Source of the DNA: Pontibacter aydingkolensis
GTDB taxonomy: Bacteria; Bacteroidota; Bacteroidia; Cytophagales; Hymenobacteraceae
NCBI RefSeq assembly: GCF_019443125.1
Contig: NZ_JAHYXK010000002.1
Location: forward strand, 372,001-436,000
Length of the DNA: 64,000 nt
Direction: 5' to 3'
The notes below the pieces were generated by a model. The model was not told where the DNA came from and ran no database searches. It saw only the letters and a program-made list of their open reading frames with translations. The translations under genes were made by a program, and so were the position numbers. Shown piece after piece: positions 32,036 to 41,073 of this stretch. Numbering within the stretch: the first letter of the stretch is position 1; the number at the start of each line of letters is the position of its first letter.

Positions 32036-33577
32036 ATGGAAAGAGAAGTTAGAGTACGCTTTGCCCCAAGCCCGACAGGGCCTCTCCATATCGGTGGTGT
32101 GCGCACTGCCCTTTACAACTTTTTGCTTGCCCGTAAAACAGGCGGTAAAATGATTCTGCGCATCGAAGACACAGACCAGAACCGTTTTGTGCCTGGTGCC
32201 GAAGATTACATACGTGAGTCGCTGGAGTGGTGCGGCATTGAGCTGGATGAAAGCCCATGGAACGGCGGCCCTTACGCGCCTTACCGCCAGTCGGAGCGCA
32301 AGCCAATGTACATGCAGTATGCGCTGCAACTGGTAGAGAGCGGCCATGCTTACTATGCCTTTGATACTGCTGAGGAGCTGGATGAAATGCGTGAGCGTTT
32401 AAAGGCTGCCAAGGTAGCTACGCCACAGTACAACGCCATTACACGCGCCACCATGAAAAACTCACTTACCCTGCCAGAGGATGAAGTGAAAAGGCGCCTG
32501 GAGTCCGGTGACCCTTACGTGATCCGCTTAAAAGTACCGCGCAAAGAAGAAGTACGTTTAAAAGACCTGATCCGTGGCTGGGTAATGGTACACTCTTCTG
32601 CCATTGATGATAAAGTATTGATGAAGTCGGATGGTATGCCAACGTACCACCTGGCCAACATAGTAGACGACCACCTGATGAAGATCACGCACGTGATACG
32701 TGGTGAGGAGTGGTTGCCGTCTGCGCCGCTGCACGTGTTGCTGTACCGCTACCTGGGCTGGGAAGATACTATGCCTGAGTTTGCACACCTGCCACTGCTG
32801 CTGAAGCCAGACGGAAACGGTAAATTAAGCAAGCGCGACGGTGATAAACTGGGCTTCCCGGTATTCCCACTACGTTGGCAGGATCCATTTACAAACGAAG
32901 TGTCTTCTGGCTACCGTGAGAGCGGCTATCTGCCTGAGGCCTTTACTAACTTCCTTGCCTTTTTAGGTTGGAACCCGGGCACGCAGCAGGAGATTTTCTC
33001 TATGGATGAATTGATCCAGGAGTTTACTGTGGAGCGTATCGGTAAGTCAGGGACTCGTTTCGATATCCAGAAAGCACGTTGGTTTAACGAGCAATACCTG
33101 CGTGCCAAGCCAGACAGCGAACTGGCCGGTTACCTGATAAAGGCTCTGGAAGATCACGGTATCACCACAACTCCGGAAAAAGCAGAAAAAATTGCAGGCC
33201 TGATGAAAGAGCGTGTAAGCTTCCCGCAGGATTTCTGGAAAGAAGCAGAGTATTTCTTTGTGGCTCCAACAGAGTATAGCGAAAAAGTAGCCTCTAAGAA
33301 GTGGAATAGCCAGTCTGTAGCCGTTTTCGAGGATTTCAAGAACGAGCTTTCTTCGCTGGATAACTTCAATGCTGATACTGTTAAGGACTTACTGATTGCC
33401 ATACTTGAACGCCACGGCATGAAGATTGGACAGGTTATGCAGGCGCTGCGCCTAGCTGTAACCGGTGCAGAAGCTGGCCCTGACCTGATGCAGATTATTG
33501 AAGTGATTGGCCGCGAAGAAACAGCTACCCGCATTGAAACTGCCATTGCAAAACTAAGCCAGTACGCTACGGCTTAA
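32036..33577 (+). CDS. gltX: Glutamate-tRNA ligase
   Basis: The 513-residue class I synthetase starts with RFAPSPTGPLHIGGVRTALY (HIGH-type motif at about 18-21) and has GNGKLSKRDGDKLGFPVFPL (KMSKS type). C-terminal anticodon-binding helices follow. It charges tRNA-Glu. Length and all blocks are normal. A terminator lies 24 bases after the stop. Confidence 0.97.
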   Translation: MEREVRVRFAPSPTGPLHIGGVRTALYNFLLARKTGGKMILRIEDTDQNRFVPGAEDYIRESLEWCGIELDESPWNGGPYAPYRQSERKPMYMQYALQLVESGHAYYAFDTAEELDEMRERLKAAKVATPQYNAITRATMKNSLTLPEDEVKRRLESGDPYVIRLKVPRKEEVRLKDLIRGWVMVHSSAIDDKVLMKSDGMPTYHLANIVDDHLMKITHVIRGEEWLPSAPLHVLLYRYLGWEDTMPEFAHLPLLLKPDGNGKLSKRDGDKLGFPVFPLRWQDPFTNEVSSGYRESGYLPEAFTNFLAFLGWNPGTQQEIFSMDELIQEFTVERIGKSGTRFDIQKARWFNEQYLRAKPDSELAGYLIKALEDHGITTTPEKAEKIAGLMKERVSFPQDFWKEAEYFFVAPTEYSEKVASKKWNSQSVAVFEDFKNELSSLDNFNADTVKDLLIAILERHGMKIGQVMQALRLAVTGAEAGPDLMQIIEVIGREETATRIETAIAKLSQYATA

Positions 33578-33600
33578 GTATAGCAAATTATAACATATAG

Positions 33601-33632
33601 AAAGGCCGGCCTTATGGGGCTGGCCTTTTTTA
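33601..33632 (+). terminator. Terminator of gltX
   Basis: AAAGGCCGGCC/GGCTGGCCTTT with one mismatch, followed by a T-run. Confidence 0.8.
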
Positions 33633-33709
33633 TTTCCGCCACTTTAAGCTGTATTGTAACAAATTATTCCTTCTTCGCTTATACATCAGTAAGTATAAAC
33701 CAGAAGATC

Positions 33710-34069
33710 ATGGCTAAAAATAAGAAAGAAGGCAAAAGCAGCAAGAAAAAGTCGCGGGTGCACAAAGACCTCGAAGGGTTTGAGATAAAAGTAAACGAGC
33801 ACGGCGAAATTAAGTCAAACTATAGCATAGACCGCATAAATGAGTTCTTAAACAAGAACGTAGACGACAAAAAGCTACTGAAACGCGATGCAGCCGAAAA
33901 AGCAAAGCGCGCTGAAGAAGAAGAATACCATGTAGAGGAAGGCGAAGAGGTAGAAGAAACCGACGAGGACTTTGTGCGCGGCACTAGTTCGGTTTCTGAT
34001 GATGATGATAAAGACTTGCCAAAAGTTCGTCGTAAAAAAGGTGATGATGACGATGAGGAAGTCGATTAA
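33710..34069 (+). CDS. Small charged, disordered protein
   Basis: The 119-residue product starts MAKNKKEGKSSKKKSRVHKD and becomes very acidic towards the C-terminus (DDDDKDLPKVRRKKGDDDDEE). The ATG at 33710 is chosen over an earlier one at 33614 that lies on the gltX terminator. It has no known fold and looks disordered. A 19-bp stem terminator follows. Function unknown; found as a short neighbour of household genes. Confidence 0.65.
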   Translation: MAKNKKEGKSSKKKSRVHKDLEGFEIKVNEHGEIKSNYSIDRINEFLNKNVDDKKLLKRDAAEKAKRAEEEEYHVEEGEEVEETDEDFVRGTSSVSDDDDKDLPKVRRKKGDDDDEEVD

Positions 34070-34095
34070 AGTATAAGTATTAATTTTGATTGGTT

Positions 34096-34148
34096 GTAAA
34101 GGGTGAAAGGCAAAGCAGTAAACTATAGTTTTGCCTTTCACCCTTTAC
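34096..34148. terminator. 19-bp perfect stem terminator
   Basis: GTAAAGGGTGAAAGGCAAA and its exact inverse flank a 15-base loop, followed by CTTTTTA. Confidence 0.8.
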
Positions 34149-34202
34149 CTTTTTAGAATAATAAGCTAACTTTCTACTATCATCAACCTAACCCAAACAA
34201 CT

Positions 34203-34970
34203 ATGAGAAACTCGCACGAGATAGATTACAAGATTTTTGGCAACGATATTCAGGTGCTGGAGATTGAGCTGGACACAAACGAAACCGTAATTGCCGAAGC
34301 CGGCGCTATGGTGTACATGGAAGAAGGCATCGATTTCGAAACCAAGATGGGAGATGGCTCTAACCCCAGCCAGGGCTTTTTGGGAAAACTGGTATCGGCA
34401 GGCAGCCGCCTGATTACTGGCGAGTCACTTTTTATGACCCACTTTACCCACCGCGGCCACGGTAAAAGCCATGTAGCTTTCTCAGCTCCCTACCCAGGCA
34501 CCATACTTCCGATAGACCTGAGCACTACCCGAAACAACTCCCTGATAGCCCAGAAAGATGCGTTTCTGGCGGCAGCCTTGGGCACTAAGCTCAGCATCCA
34601 TTTTAACCAGCGCCTGGGCTCCGGATTTTTTGGAGGTGAGGGTTTTATACTTCAGCGTTTACAGGGCGATGGCAGGGCATTTATACATGCCGGCGGTACT
34701 GTGGTAGAAAAGCAGCTAAATAACGAAACCCTGCGTGTAGATACCGGTTGTGTAGTTGCTTTTGAGGAAGGTATAGATTTCAGTGTGCAGCGCGCAGGCG
34801 GTTTAAAGTCGATGATATTTGGTGGAGAAGGTTTATTTCTGGCAACTTTACGCGGTACAGGCAAAGTATGGCTACAGTCGATGCCTGTTAAGAAGCTGAT
34901 TGAGGCGCTGATGCCACGCGGGGAAAACGCTAAAAAAGAAGGCGGCATGTTCAGTAGCTTTATGGAATAG
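34203..34970 (+). CDS. TIGR00266/AIM24 family protein
   Basis: The 255-residue beta-rich protein has the family words [38 protein letters not shown] and [18 protein letters not shown] and ends with [14 protein letters not shown]24 proteins are widespread, soluble and of unknown function. Transcribed alone between terminators. Confidence 0.88.
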   Translation: MRNSHEIDYKIFGNDIQVLEIELDTNETVIAEAGAMVYMEEGIDFETKMGDGSNPSQGFLGKLVSAGSRLITGESLFMTHFTHRGHGKSHVAFSAPYPGTILPIDLSTTRNNSLIAQKDAFLAAALGTKLSIHFNQRLGSGFFGGEGFILQRLQGDGRAFIHAGGTVVEKQLNNETLRVDTGCVVAFEEGIDFSVQRAGGLKSMIFGGEGLFLATLRGTGKVWLQSMPVKKLIEALMPRGENAKKEGGMFSSFME

Positions 34971-35064
34971 TGAGGCTGCTGCGCTTTTAATTATAAGTTA
35001 GAGAATTATAAATTGGCTGTATATTAGTGTAATACTATAACCTACAGACAAACAAAATAAAGTG

Positions 35065-35271
35065 ATGACCGCAGAAATCAGGGATATATGGCGCACCGTT
35101 AACAAGGTGTTAACTATTGTCAACCTTATACTTTTAGGGCTCGTGACACTCAATATTGTCCGCTACAAAGAGATTAAGGACAAGAAAATACCGGTTGTTG
35201 CAAACGTTCTCTTGCTGTTATTCCTTGGATTAGGTTTGTATGCCGCGATTAATAACCTCCGATATCTGTAA
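35065..35271 (+). CDS. Small two-helix membrane protein
   Basis: The 68-residue product (MTAEIRDIWRTVNKVLTIVN...) has two hydrophobic helices (about 14-32 and 46-62) joined by a charged turn (RYKEIKDKKIP). ATG 35065 is preferred to the GTG three bases before. It is followed by a strong bidirectional terminator. No family recognised. Confidence 0.55.
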   Translation: MTAEIRDIWRTVNKVLTIVNLILLGLVTLNIVRYKEIKDKKIPVVANVLLLLFLGLGLYAAINNLRYL

Positions 35272-35298
35272 GTTAAAGGCTTTTAAGTTATACTTTAA

Positions 35299-35341
35299 AA
35301 TGTAAATCCCCGGCAAGTATAAATTGCCGGGGATTTACATT
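35299..35341. terminator. 18-bp perfect stem terminator
   Basis: AATGTAAATCCCCGGCAA (35299-35316) and its exact inverse (35324-35341) surround GTATAAA. Confidence 0.8.
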
Positions 35342-35367
35342 TATCCTTTAATTTAATGTCATTAATT

Positions 35368-35666
35368 CTGCCGCAGGTTTAGTGGAAGCGTAGATGTGGC
35401 TAAGTATGGCAGCAGTTTTCAATCGATTTGCTTTGAAAAAGCAAGGGCTGCGATGGCCTGAGCTATACTTTATACTTTGGCAATTGACGATTACCGCATG
35501 ATGATTAACACACCCCTGCCTCTCTCTTTTTCGAGGGCCCCTACCCCCAGAGGGGAATTCACAAAGTATAAATCTCACAGAGTATATTTTTATGCTCTCG
35601 CAGAAAGCCATTTACAGACAGGCTTTATGTATAGCCACATTTACGCTTCCGCTAAGCTTGCGGCAG
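35368..35666. mobile_element. MITE-like unit with 35-bp inverted ends
   Basis: A 35-base arm (35368-35402, CTGCCGCAGGTTTAGTGGAA...) recurs inverted at 35632-35666 with about four mismatches. The ~230 bases between hold no gene but include a CCCC...GGGGAATT hairpin word shared with other intergenic spots (58470, 59208). Size and ends fit a small non-autonomous transposon. No transposase or target duplication was identified. Confidence 0.5.
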
Positions 35667-35712
35667 AGGCATTATGAGTAAAATCTCTTTAATCTGCGCT
35701 TAATCCCTTAAA

Positions 35713-37236
35713 TCATCGGTCAACCACCACATACTGCATCATCTCCTCCAGGTACTCGCGGTCGTTACTGAGGCGAGGTATTTTATTCTGCCCTCCCAGC
35801 TTATTTTTATCGCGCAGCCAGTTCATAAAAGTACCTTCCGGAGCAACATGTACAATAGGCTCCTGCAGGGCGATTTCGTTCTGGCGTTTAGCGTCGTAGT
35901 CGGAGTTTACTTCCCGCAACGTTTCGTCCAACACTTTGGTGAACTGCGATACATTATTTGGCTCTTTTTCAAACTCAATCAGCCATTCGTGGCCGCCGCG
36001 TTTGCCGCTTTCCATGTAAATAGGGGCAGCCGTGAAATTAGAAATAATTGCATCTGTTACCTTGCAGGCTTTGGTTATGGCTGTTTCCGCATTTTCTACA
36101 ATCACCTCTTCGCCAAAGGCATTTATGAAATGCTTGGTGCGGCCTGATATTTTAATGCGGTACGGACTTAGGTTAGTAAATCGGATGGTATCGCCAATTT
36201 TATAACGCCACAATCCGGCATTCGTAGAAATAACTAGGGCGTAGTTTTTACCCAGTTCCACCTGGTCCAGTGTCAGCGTTTTAGGATTTTCTTCCTCAAA
36301 CTGGTCCATGGGAATAAACTCGTAGTATACACCGTAGTCCAGCATCAGCAGCATTTCGTCTTCTGTGCCTGCCTGATCCTGTATCCCAAAAAACCCTTCC
36401 GAAGCATTGTATACTTCCAGGTAATTCATTTTATCAGAAGGGATAATTTCCCTGAACAGTTGGCGATAAGGCCCGAATGCTACAGCTCCATGTGTAAACA
36501 GCTCCAGGTTTGGCCATACTTCCAGTATGTTATTCTTGCCGGTAACTTCAAGTATGCGTTTCAGTAGCACATAGGTCCATGTGGGTACTCCGCTCAGGCT
36601 GGTTACATTCTCCTGCACGGTTAGCTCCACCATTTTCTCTATCTTATCCTCCCACTTATCCATCAGGGCCACTTTAAGCGGCGGAGTACGCATGGCCTCA
36701 GCCCAGATAGGCAGGTTCTGCATAATTACCGCCGATACATCACCACAGGATACTTTAGCATTTAGCTCACTTGGCCGGTGGCTTCCGCCAATAGAAAGGC
36801 CTTTGCCAGTAAATAACTTCGTTTCCGGGAACAGATTAACGTAGATAGAGAGCATGTCTTTACCACCTTTATAATGGCAATCTTCCAAACTCTCCGGACT
36901 TACGGGTATAAACTTGCTACGGGCATTTGTAGTACCCGATGATTTGGCAAACCACTCAATCTTACTCGGCCACAGCAGGTTCTGCTCGCCTTTCATCACG
37001 CGCTCAATGTACGGGTATAGCTCTTCGTAAGTACATACCGGCACCCGCTCCTGAAACTCCCGCACAGAAAGGCCGTCACTATAACCATACTTCTTGCCCC
37101 ATTCAGTGCCTTTCGCTGTACTGATCAGGTCCTGAAATAACTCCTGCTGTACTTCATGCGGATATTTCCGAAACAGATCAATGTCATGAATCCGCTTCTT
37201 CATTACCCAGGTTACTATCGAGTTGATGATTTCCAA
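35713..37236 (-). CDS. GH3-like acyl-adenylating enzyme
   Basis: The 507-residue protein matches the GH3 auxin-responsive-promoter-like family: IEWFAKSSGTTNARSKFIPV (ATP/AMP motif), GVPTWTYVLL, YNASEGFFGIQ and LWRYKIGDTIRFTNL. Family enzymes adenylate acids and may conjugate them to amino acids; in Bacteroidota the substrate is unknown. Length is normal. It is transcribed alone and upstream of lptB on the same strand. Confidence 0.9.
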   Translation of the reverse strand: MEIINSIVTWVMKKRIHDIDLFRKYPHEVQQELFQDLISTAKGTEWGKKYGYSDGLSVREFQERVPVCTYEELYPYIERVMKGEQNLLWPSKIEWFAKSSGTTNARSKFIPVSPESLEDCHYKGGKDMLSIYVNLFPETKLFTGKGLSIGGSHRPSELNAKVSCGDVSAVIMQNLPIWAEAMRTPPLKVALMDKWEDKIEKMVELTVQENVTSLSGVPTWTYVLLKRILEVTGKNNILEVWPNLELFTHGAVAFGPYRQLFREIIPSDKMNYLEVYNASEGFFGIQDQAGTEDEMLLMLDYGVYYEFIPMDQFEEENPKTLTLDQVELGKNYALVISTNAGLWRYKIGDTIRFTNLSPYRIKISGRTKHFINAFGEEVIVENAETAITKACKVTDAIISNFTAAPIYMESGKRGGHEWLIEFEKEPNNVSQFTKVLDETLREVNSDYDAKRQNEIALQEPIVHVAPEGTFMNWLRDKNKLGGQNKIPRLSNDREYLEEMMQYVVVDR

Positions 37237-37316
37237 TGTGGTTTGGCTAAGTGATTAAACTGCTTTGTCTACTTCTGAGCGTGCATACTTTAGCCTTGTA
37301 ATATACCTATTAAAGA

Positions 37317-38048
37317 CTAAATCTTTCTTTTTAGCTCGAAATGTTTACCCAGGTATACGCGGCGTACCTGCTCGTCAGCGGCTAGTTCTTCTGCGGTTCC
37401 TGCTTTCAGAATTTTACCTTCGAACAGCAAGTATGCACGGTCTGTAATAGACAGGGTTTCGTTTACGTTGTGGTCGGTAATCAGGATACCGATATTTTTG
37501 TTCTTTAGCTTGGCAACTATACTTTGAATCTCTTCCACAGCGATTGGGTCCACACCGGCAAAAGGCTCATCTAATAGCACGAATTTAGGATCCACGGCCA
37601 GGGCGCGGGCAATTTCAGTGCGGCGACGCTCACCTCCTGATAGTACAATGCCTTTATTTTTACGCACATGCGTCAGCGAGAACTCCTCCAGCAGCTCCTC
37701 TACTTTTTCTCGCTGTGCCTGCTTTGGCAGGTTGGTCATTTCAAGCACCGACAGGATGTTTTCTTCTACTGTGAGCTGTCTGAACACTGAAGCCTCCTGT
37801 GCCAGGTAGCCCACTCCGCGCTTGGCCCGCTGGTACATAGGCAGGTCGGTTATATCCTCATCATTCAGATATATTTTACCTTTGTTTGGCTTTACAAGCC
37901 CCACTATCATGTAAAAAGAAGTAGTTTTCCCGGCACCGTTTGGCCCCAGTAAACCCACGATCTCTCCCTGGTTTACCTCTACGCTCACATCGTTTACTAC
38001 AAGGCGAGACTTATACTTTTTTATCAGGTGTTCTGCTCTCAGTATCAT
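37317..38048 (-). CDS. lptB: LPS export ABC transporter ATPase
   Basis: The 243-residue ATPase has Walker [16 protein letters not shown], the signature [15 protein letters not shown], Walker [15 protein letters not shown] and the switch His in [10 protein letters not shown], and the LptB-typical [17 protein letters not shown]. It powers LPS transport with LptF/G. ATG 38048 (MILRAEH) fits the family; ATGs at 38066 and 38084 would extend it. LptC is encoded at 46705. Confidence 0.94.
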   Translation of the reverse strand: MILRAEHLIKKYKSRLVVNDVSVEVNQGEIVGLLGPNGAGKTTSFYMIVGLVKPNKGKIYLNDEDITDLPMYQRAKRGVGYLAQEASVFRQLTVEENILSVLEMTNLPKQAQREKVEELLEEFSLTHVRKNKGIVLSGGERRRTEIARALAVDPKFVLLDEPFAGVDPIAVEEIQSIVAKLKNKNIGILITDHNVNETLSITDRAYLLFEGKILKAGTAEELAADEQVRRVYLGKHFELKRKI

Positions 38049-38244
38049 CGGTGCTAAATTACGCATAAAGGCTGCATCCTGCAACGTGCACGCTTATACT
38101 GTTTTCATGTTACACAAAATGCAAAATATTGAACTTTTGCTATTTAAATTTAATTAATAAAGTATATAAACCTTATAATAAGGTGTTGACAGGTATCTGA
38201 TTAATACATAATTTAATATCTCGCTTTACTTTACAACTGCCTTT

Positions 38245-39051
38245 ATGATTTTTTCTTTACTTGTTTCAACTAGTCACAAGCTATTAGTTTCCGGCTTGCT
38301 ACTGGCTTCCAGCTTTACATTAACACCTGCAAACCCATCTTTGCCCGACAACAACGAGCCTAAAGCTACTACTACAACCACTACCACATCATCTTTAAAA
38401 GGCATAGATGTTTCTCGTTGGCAAAAAGAGGTTGATTGGTCATTAGTTAAGGAATCGGATGTTTCGTTTGCTTTTGTGAAGGCTACCCAAGGCGATTTTA
38501 GATTAGACCCATACTTTGCCCGCAACTGGGAAGAGACCAAACGCCACGGTATTAAGCGCGGTGCATATCATTTCTTTAAGCCGGAAGCTCCTATTCAAGG
38601 CCAGATAGATCTTTTTTTAAGCACTGTAACACTGGAGCCTGGCGATCTGCCCCCTGTACTTGATATTGAGGTTACAGACGCAAAGATCAGCAGCGAGGAA
38701 ATGCGGAAAAGTATAAAAGTGTGGCTGGAGGCGGTTACAGCACATTATGGCGTAAAACCAATTATTTATACTGGCCAGAGCTTTTACCGCCGCCACCTGA
38801 AAGGCCATTTCTCTGAGTACCTGTTCTGGATAGCACGCTACAGCGACAACAAGCCTGAAATTCACCACACCGACAGCTGGATGTTCTGGCAGTATACTGA
38901 TAAAGGAAGTGTTTCTGGAATAAATGCAGCCGTAGACATCAATTTCTTTGCCGGTGATTTTGAAACGCTTGCCCAGCTCTGCCTTCAGGATAATGTAGTG
39001 GCACAGGAAAGCCCGCTGCAGCAGCTAAAACACATGTATCCAAAGCCATAG
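38245..39051 (+). CDS. Glycoside hydrolase family 25 lysozyme
   Basis: The 268-residue protein has an N-terminal hydrophobic signal (LLVSGLLLASSFTLTPANP), a Thr-rich linker (TTTTTTTSS) and a GH25 domain: GIDVSRWQKEVDW with the Asp of DVS, FAFVKATQGD, GAYHFFKPEA, PPVLDIEV with Asp-x-Glu and WMFWQYTDKGSVSGI. It cleaves the peptidoglycan backbone in the periplasm or outside the cell. Transcribed alone; shares a terminator with recJ. Confidence 0.92.
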   Translation: MIFSLLVSTSHKLLVSGLLLASSFTLTPANPSLPDNNEPKATTTTTTTSSLKGIDVSRWQKEVDWSLVKESDVSFAFVKATQGDFRLDPYFARNWEETKRHGIKRGAYHFFKPEAPIQGQIDLFLSTVTLEPGDLPPVLDIEVTDAKISSEEMRKSIKVWLEAVTAHYGVKPIIYTGQSFYRRHLKGHFSEYLFWIARYSDNKPEIHHTDSWMFWQYTDKGSVSGINAAVDINFFAGDFETLAQLCLQDNVVAQESPLQQLKHMYPKP

Positions 39052-39083
39052 ATTGGAACAACATATATTAGGTTAAAACGAAG

Positions 39084-39112
39084 AAGGCTCCTTTAACGGG
39101 AGCCTTTTTTTA
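39084..39112. terminator. Terminator between GH25 gene and recJ
   Basis: AAGGCTCC-TTTAACG-GGAGCCTTTTTTT; the T-run serves the plus-strand gene. Confidence 0.85.
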
Positions 39113-40816
39113 TTTTAAGCGTATGTCTTTTATGCGGAGTTGCAGGGTAATTACGCCCCGGTAAATATTTTCCTCAACTGTGTAACACACGTCAAACGGA
39201 ATGCCTTTTGATATTTTGTGATAGTAATCGCTAAGACCAAAACCGATCGCATCTATACTATAAAAACCATCTTGTGTAAGGCGTAGTTTCAAGTGCGAAT
39301 CGCCTACAATACGTACACTACCGGTATCATACACACACTCTGAAACAAAAGTAGGTCTCATGTTACCGGGCCCAAAGGGCTCCATCTGCCGCACAATGTT
39401 GTAGAAGTTACGGGTAATCTGCTTTAATTCTATTTTGCCGTCTATCTCTATCTGCGGTATCTTCTGCTCCTCAGTAATGGTATCAGTCACTACTTTCTCG
39501 AAACGCTCTCTAAAGGCCGGGATATTCTCTACAGGCAGGGTTAAGCCTGCTGCATACATATGCCCGCCAAATTGCTCCAGTAAGTCGGAGCAACTTTCGA
39601 TGGCACTATGCACATTAAAGCCATGCACAGAACGAGCAGAACCAGACGCCTTACCATTAGACTGGGTAAGTATAATAGTTGGACGGTAATACTTCTCAAT
39701 ACAGCGCGAGGCTACAATTCCAATCACGCCTTTGTGCCAGGAGTCTTTAAACAAAACGGTGGAACTGGCGCTGCGCAGAAAATCGTCTTCCTCTATCATC
39801 TGCAGCGCCTCTTTGGTAATGTTGCTGTCTTTGTCCCGGCGTGCTTTATTAGACTCGTTTATGATGTCGGCCATTTTAAAGGCTTCTTCCTTTGTCTGGG
39901 CCAGCAGCATGCGTACTGAGTTCTTTGCATCGCCCATGCGGCCAGCTGCGTTGATACGAGGTGCAAAGCCAAACACAATGCTCGTAATGTCCATCTCACT
40001 GGTTATACCTGCCAGCTCCTTCAGGGCATCCAATCCTGGTCGCAAAGGTTGCGGGCCGTTCAGGTGGCGTAAACCATAATAGGCAAGTATGCGGTTCTCC
40101 CCGGTTATAGGCACAATATCAGAGGCTATACTTACTACCAGCAAATCAAGCAGCTTGTATACTTCCTCCTGGTCTATATCGTTCTGAAAACAGAATGCCT
40201 GCAGCAATTTAAAACCAACACCACAACCCGACAGTTCTTTGTATGGATAAGGGCAATCAATCTGTTTTGGGTCGAGTACGGCAACAGCCTTTGGTATGTC
40301 TTCGTCGGGTAAGTGGTGGTCACAGATAATAAAGTCGATGCCTTTCTCAGAAGCATAAGCAACCTTGTCAGCCGACTTTATACCGCAGTCGAGGCTTATG
40401 ATCAGGCCAAAGCCATTTTCAGCGGCGTAATCTATACCCTGCGAAGAAACGCCGTAGCCTTCTTTGTACCTGTCCGGAATGTAAAAATCAACGTTGGAAG
40501 TATAGTTGCGCAGGAAGCCATACATCAAGGCTACCGAGGTAGTGCCGTCTACATCGTAATCTCCATACACCAGTATCTTTTCATTGCGGTGCAGGGCCTC
40601 ATTCATTCTGTCAACAGCCAAATCCATGTCCTTCATCAGGAACGGGTCATGAAGGTCGGACAGCGATGGTCGGAAAAAATGCTTGGCTTCGTCGTAAGTG
40701 CAGATGCTGCGCTGGCAAAGTATAGAGGCAAGTTTTGGGCTTATCTTGAGGCTTTCCGCAAGACTATCCACTACATCGGCTGGCGCCTCCTGGTTATATA
40801 CCCACCTTTTCTCCAT
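39110..40816 (-). CDS. recJ: Single-stranded-DNA-specific exonuclease
   Basis: The 568-residue protein has the DHH blocks VYGDYDVDGTTSVALMYGFL, LIISLDCGIKSADK and DFIICDHHLPDE, the DHHA1 part GFNVHSAIESCSDLLEQFGGH with AAGLT, and a C-terminal OB-like part. RecJ digests 5' ends in recombination and mismatch repair. Length normal. Transcribed away from a short membrane-protein gene. Confidence 0.95.
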   Translation of the reverse strand: MEKRWVYNQEAPADVVDSLAESLKISPKLASILCQRSICTYDEAKHFFRPSLSDLHDPFLMKDMDLAVDRMNEALHRNEKILVYGDYDVDGTTSVALMYGFLRNYTSNVDFYIPDRYKEGYGVSSQGIDYAAENGFGLIISLDCGIKSADKVAYASEKGIDFIICDHHLPDEDIPKAVAVLDPKQIDCPYPYKELSGCGVGFKLLQAFCFQNDIDQEEVYKLLDLLVVSIASDIVPITGENRILAYYGLRHLNGPQPLRPGLDALKELAGITSEMDITSIVFGFAPRINAAGRMGDAKNSVRMLLAQTKEEAFKMADIINESNKARRDKDSNITKEALQMIEEDDFLRSASSTVLFKDSWHKGVIGIVASRCIEKYYRPTIILTQSNGKASGSARSVHGFNVHSAIESCSDLLEQFGGHMYAAGLTLPVENIPAFRERFEKVVTDTITEEQKIPQIEIDGKIELKQITRNFYNIVRQMEPFGPGNMRPTFVSECVYDTGSVRIVGDSHLKLRLTQDGFYSIDAIGFGLSDYYHKISKGIPFDVCYTVEENIYRGVITLQLRIKDIRLK

Positions 40817-40921
40817 ATGCTTCTGCTACACTACATTTAATCTGTTGCAAAGGTAGCTAATTTAAGGGGTATTTTAAGGCCATGCTTACCTGCTGCGGTT
40901 CGGCTTCCCTGTAAAAAGTCG

Positions 40922-40929
40922 TATCTTTG
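40922..40929 (+). promoter_or_regulatory. -7 box before the 37-residue protein
   Basis: TATCTTTG matches TAnnTTTG, 26 bases before the GTG start; a TTC lies at the -33 position 20 bases upstream. Confidence 0.5.
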
Positions 40930-40954
40930 CCACAGAAGTACAACAGGATAATCC

Positions 40955-41068
40955 GTGAAACGATTCAGAGAGATTTTCGAAAAGTATAAAAATTATTCGC
41001 TGGACCTGGTGATGTATGGCTTCTTCATCATCTTTATACTTATACTTGTTATTTTCTTCGGAGACTAG
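40955..41068 (+). CDS. 37-residue single-pass membrane protein
   Basis: A short frame from GTG 40955 to TAG (VKRFREIFEKYKNYSLDL then VMYGFFIIFILILVIFFGD). A basic amphipathic N-terminus followed by one membrane helix, its own -7 box and a stop five bases from a converging gene make it a likely real gene. It also contains tandem TATACTT heptamers. Function unknown. Confidence 0.5.
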   Translation: MKRFREIFEKYKNYSLDLVMYGFFIIFILILVIFFGD

Positions 41069-41073
41069 CCTTA

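Noticed and set aside
35348-35677. Two frames sharing the words SHIYAS and AAE on opposite strands
   Set aside because: The shared words come from the inverted ends of the MITE-like unit, not from related genes.
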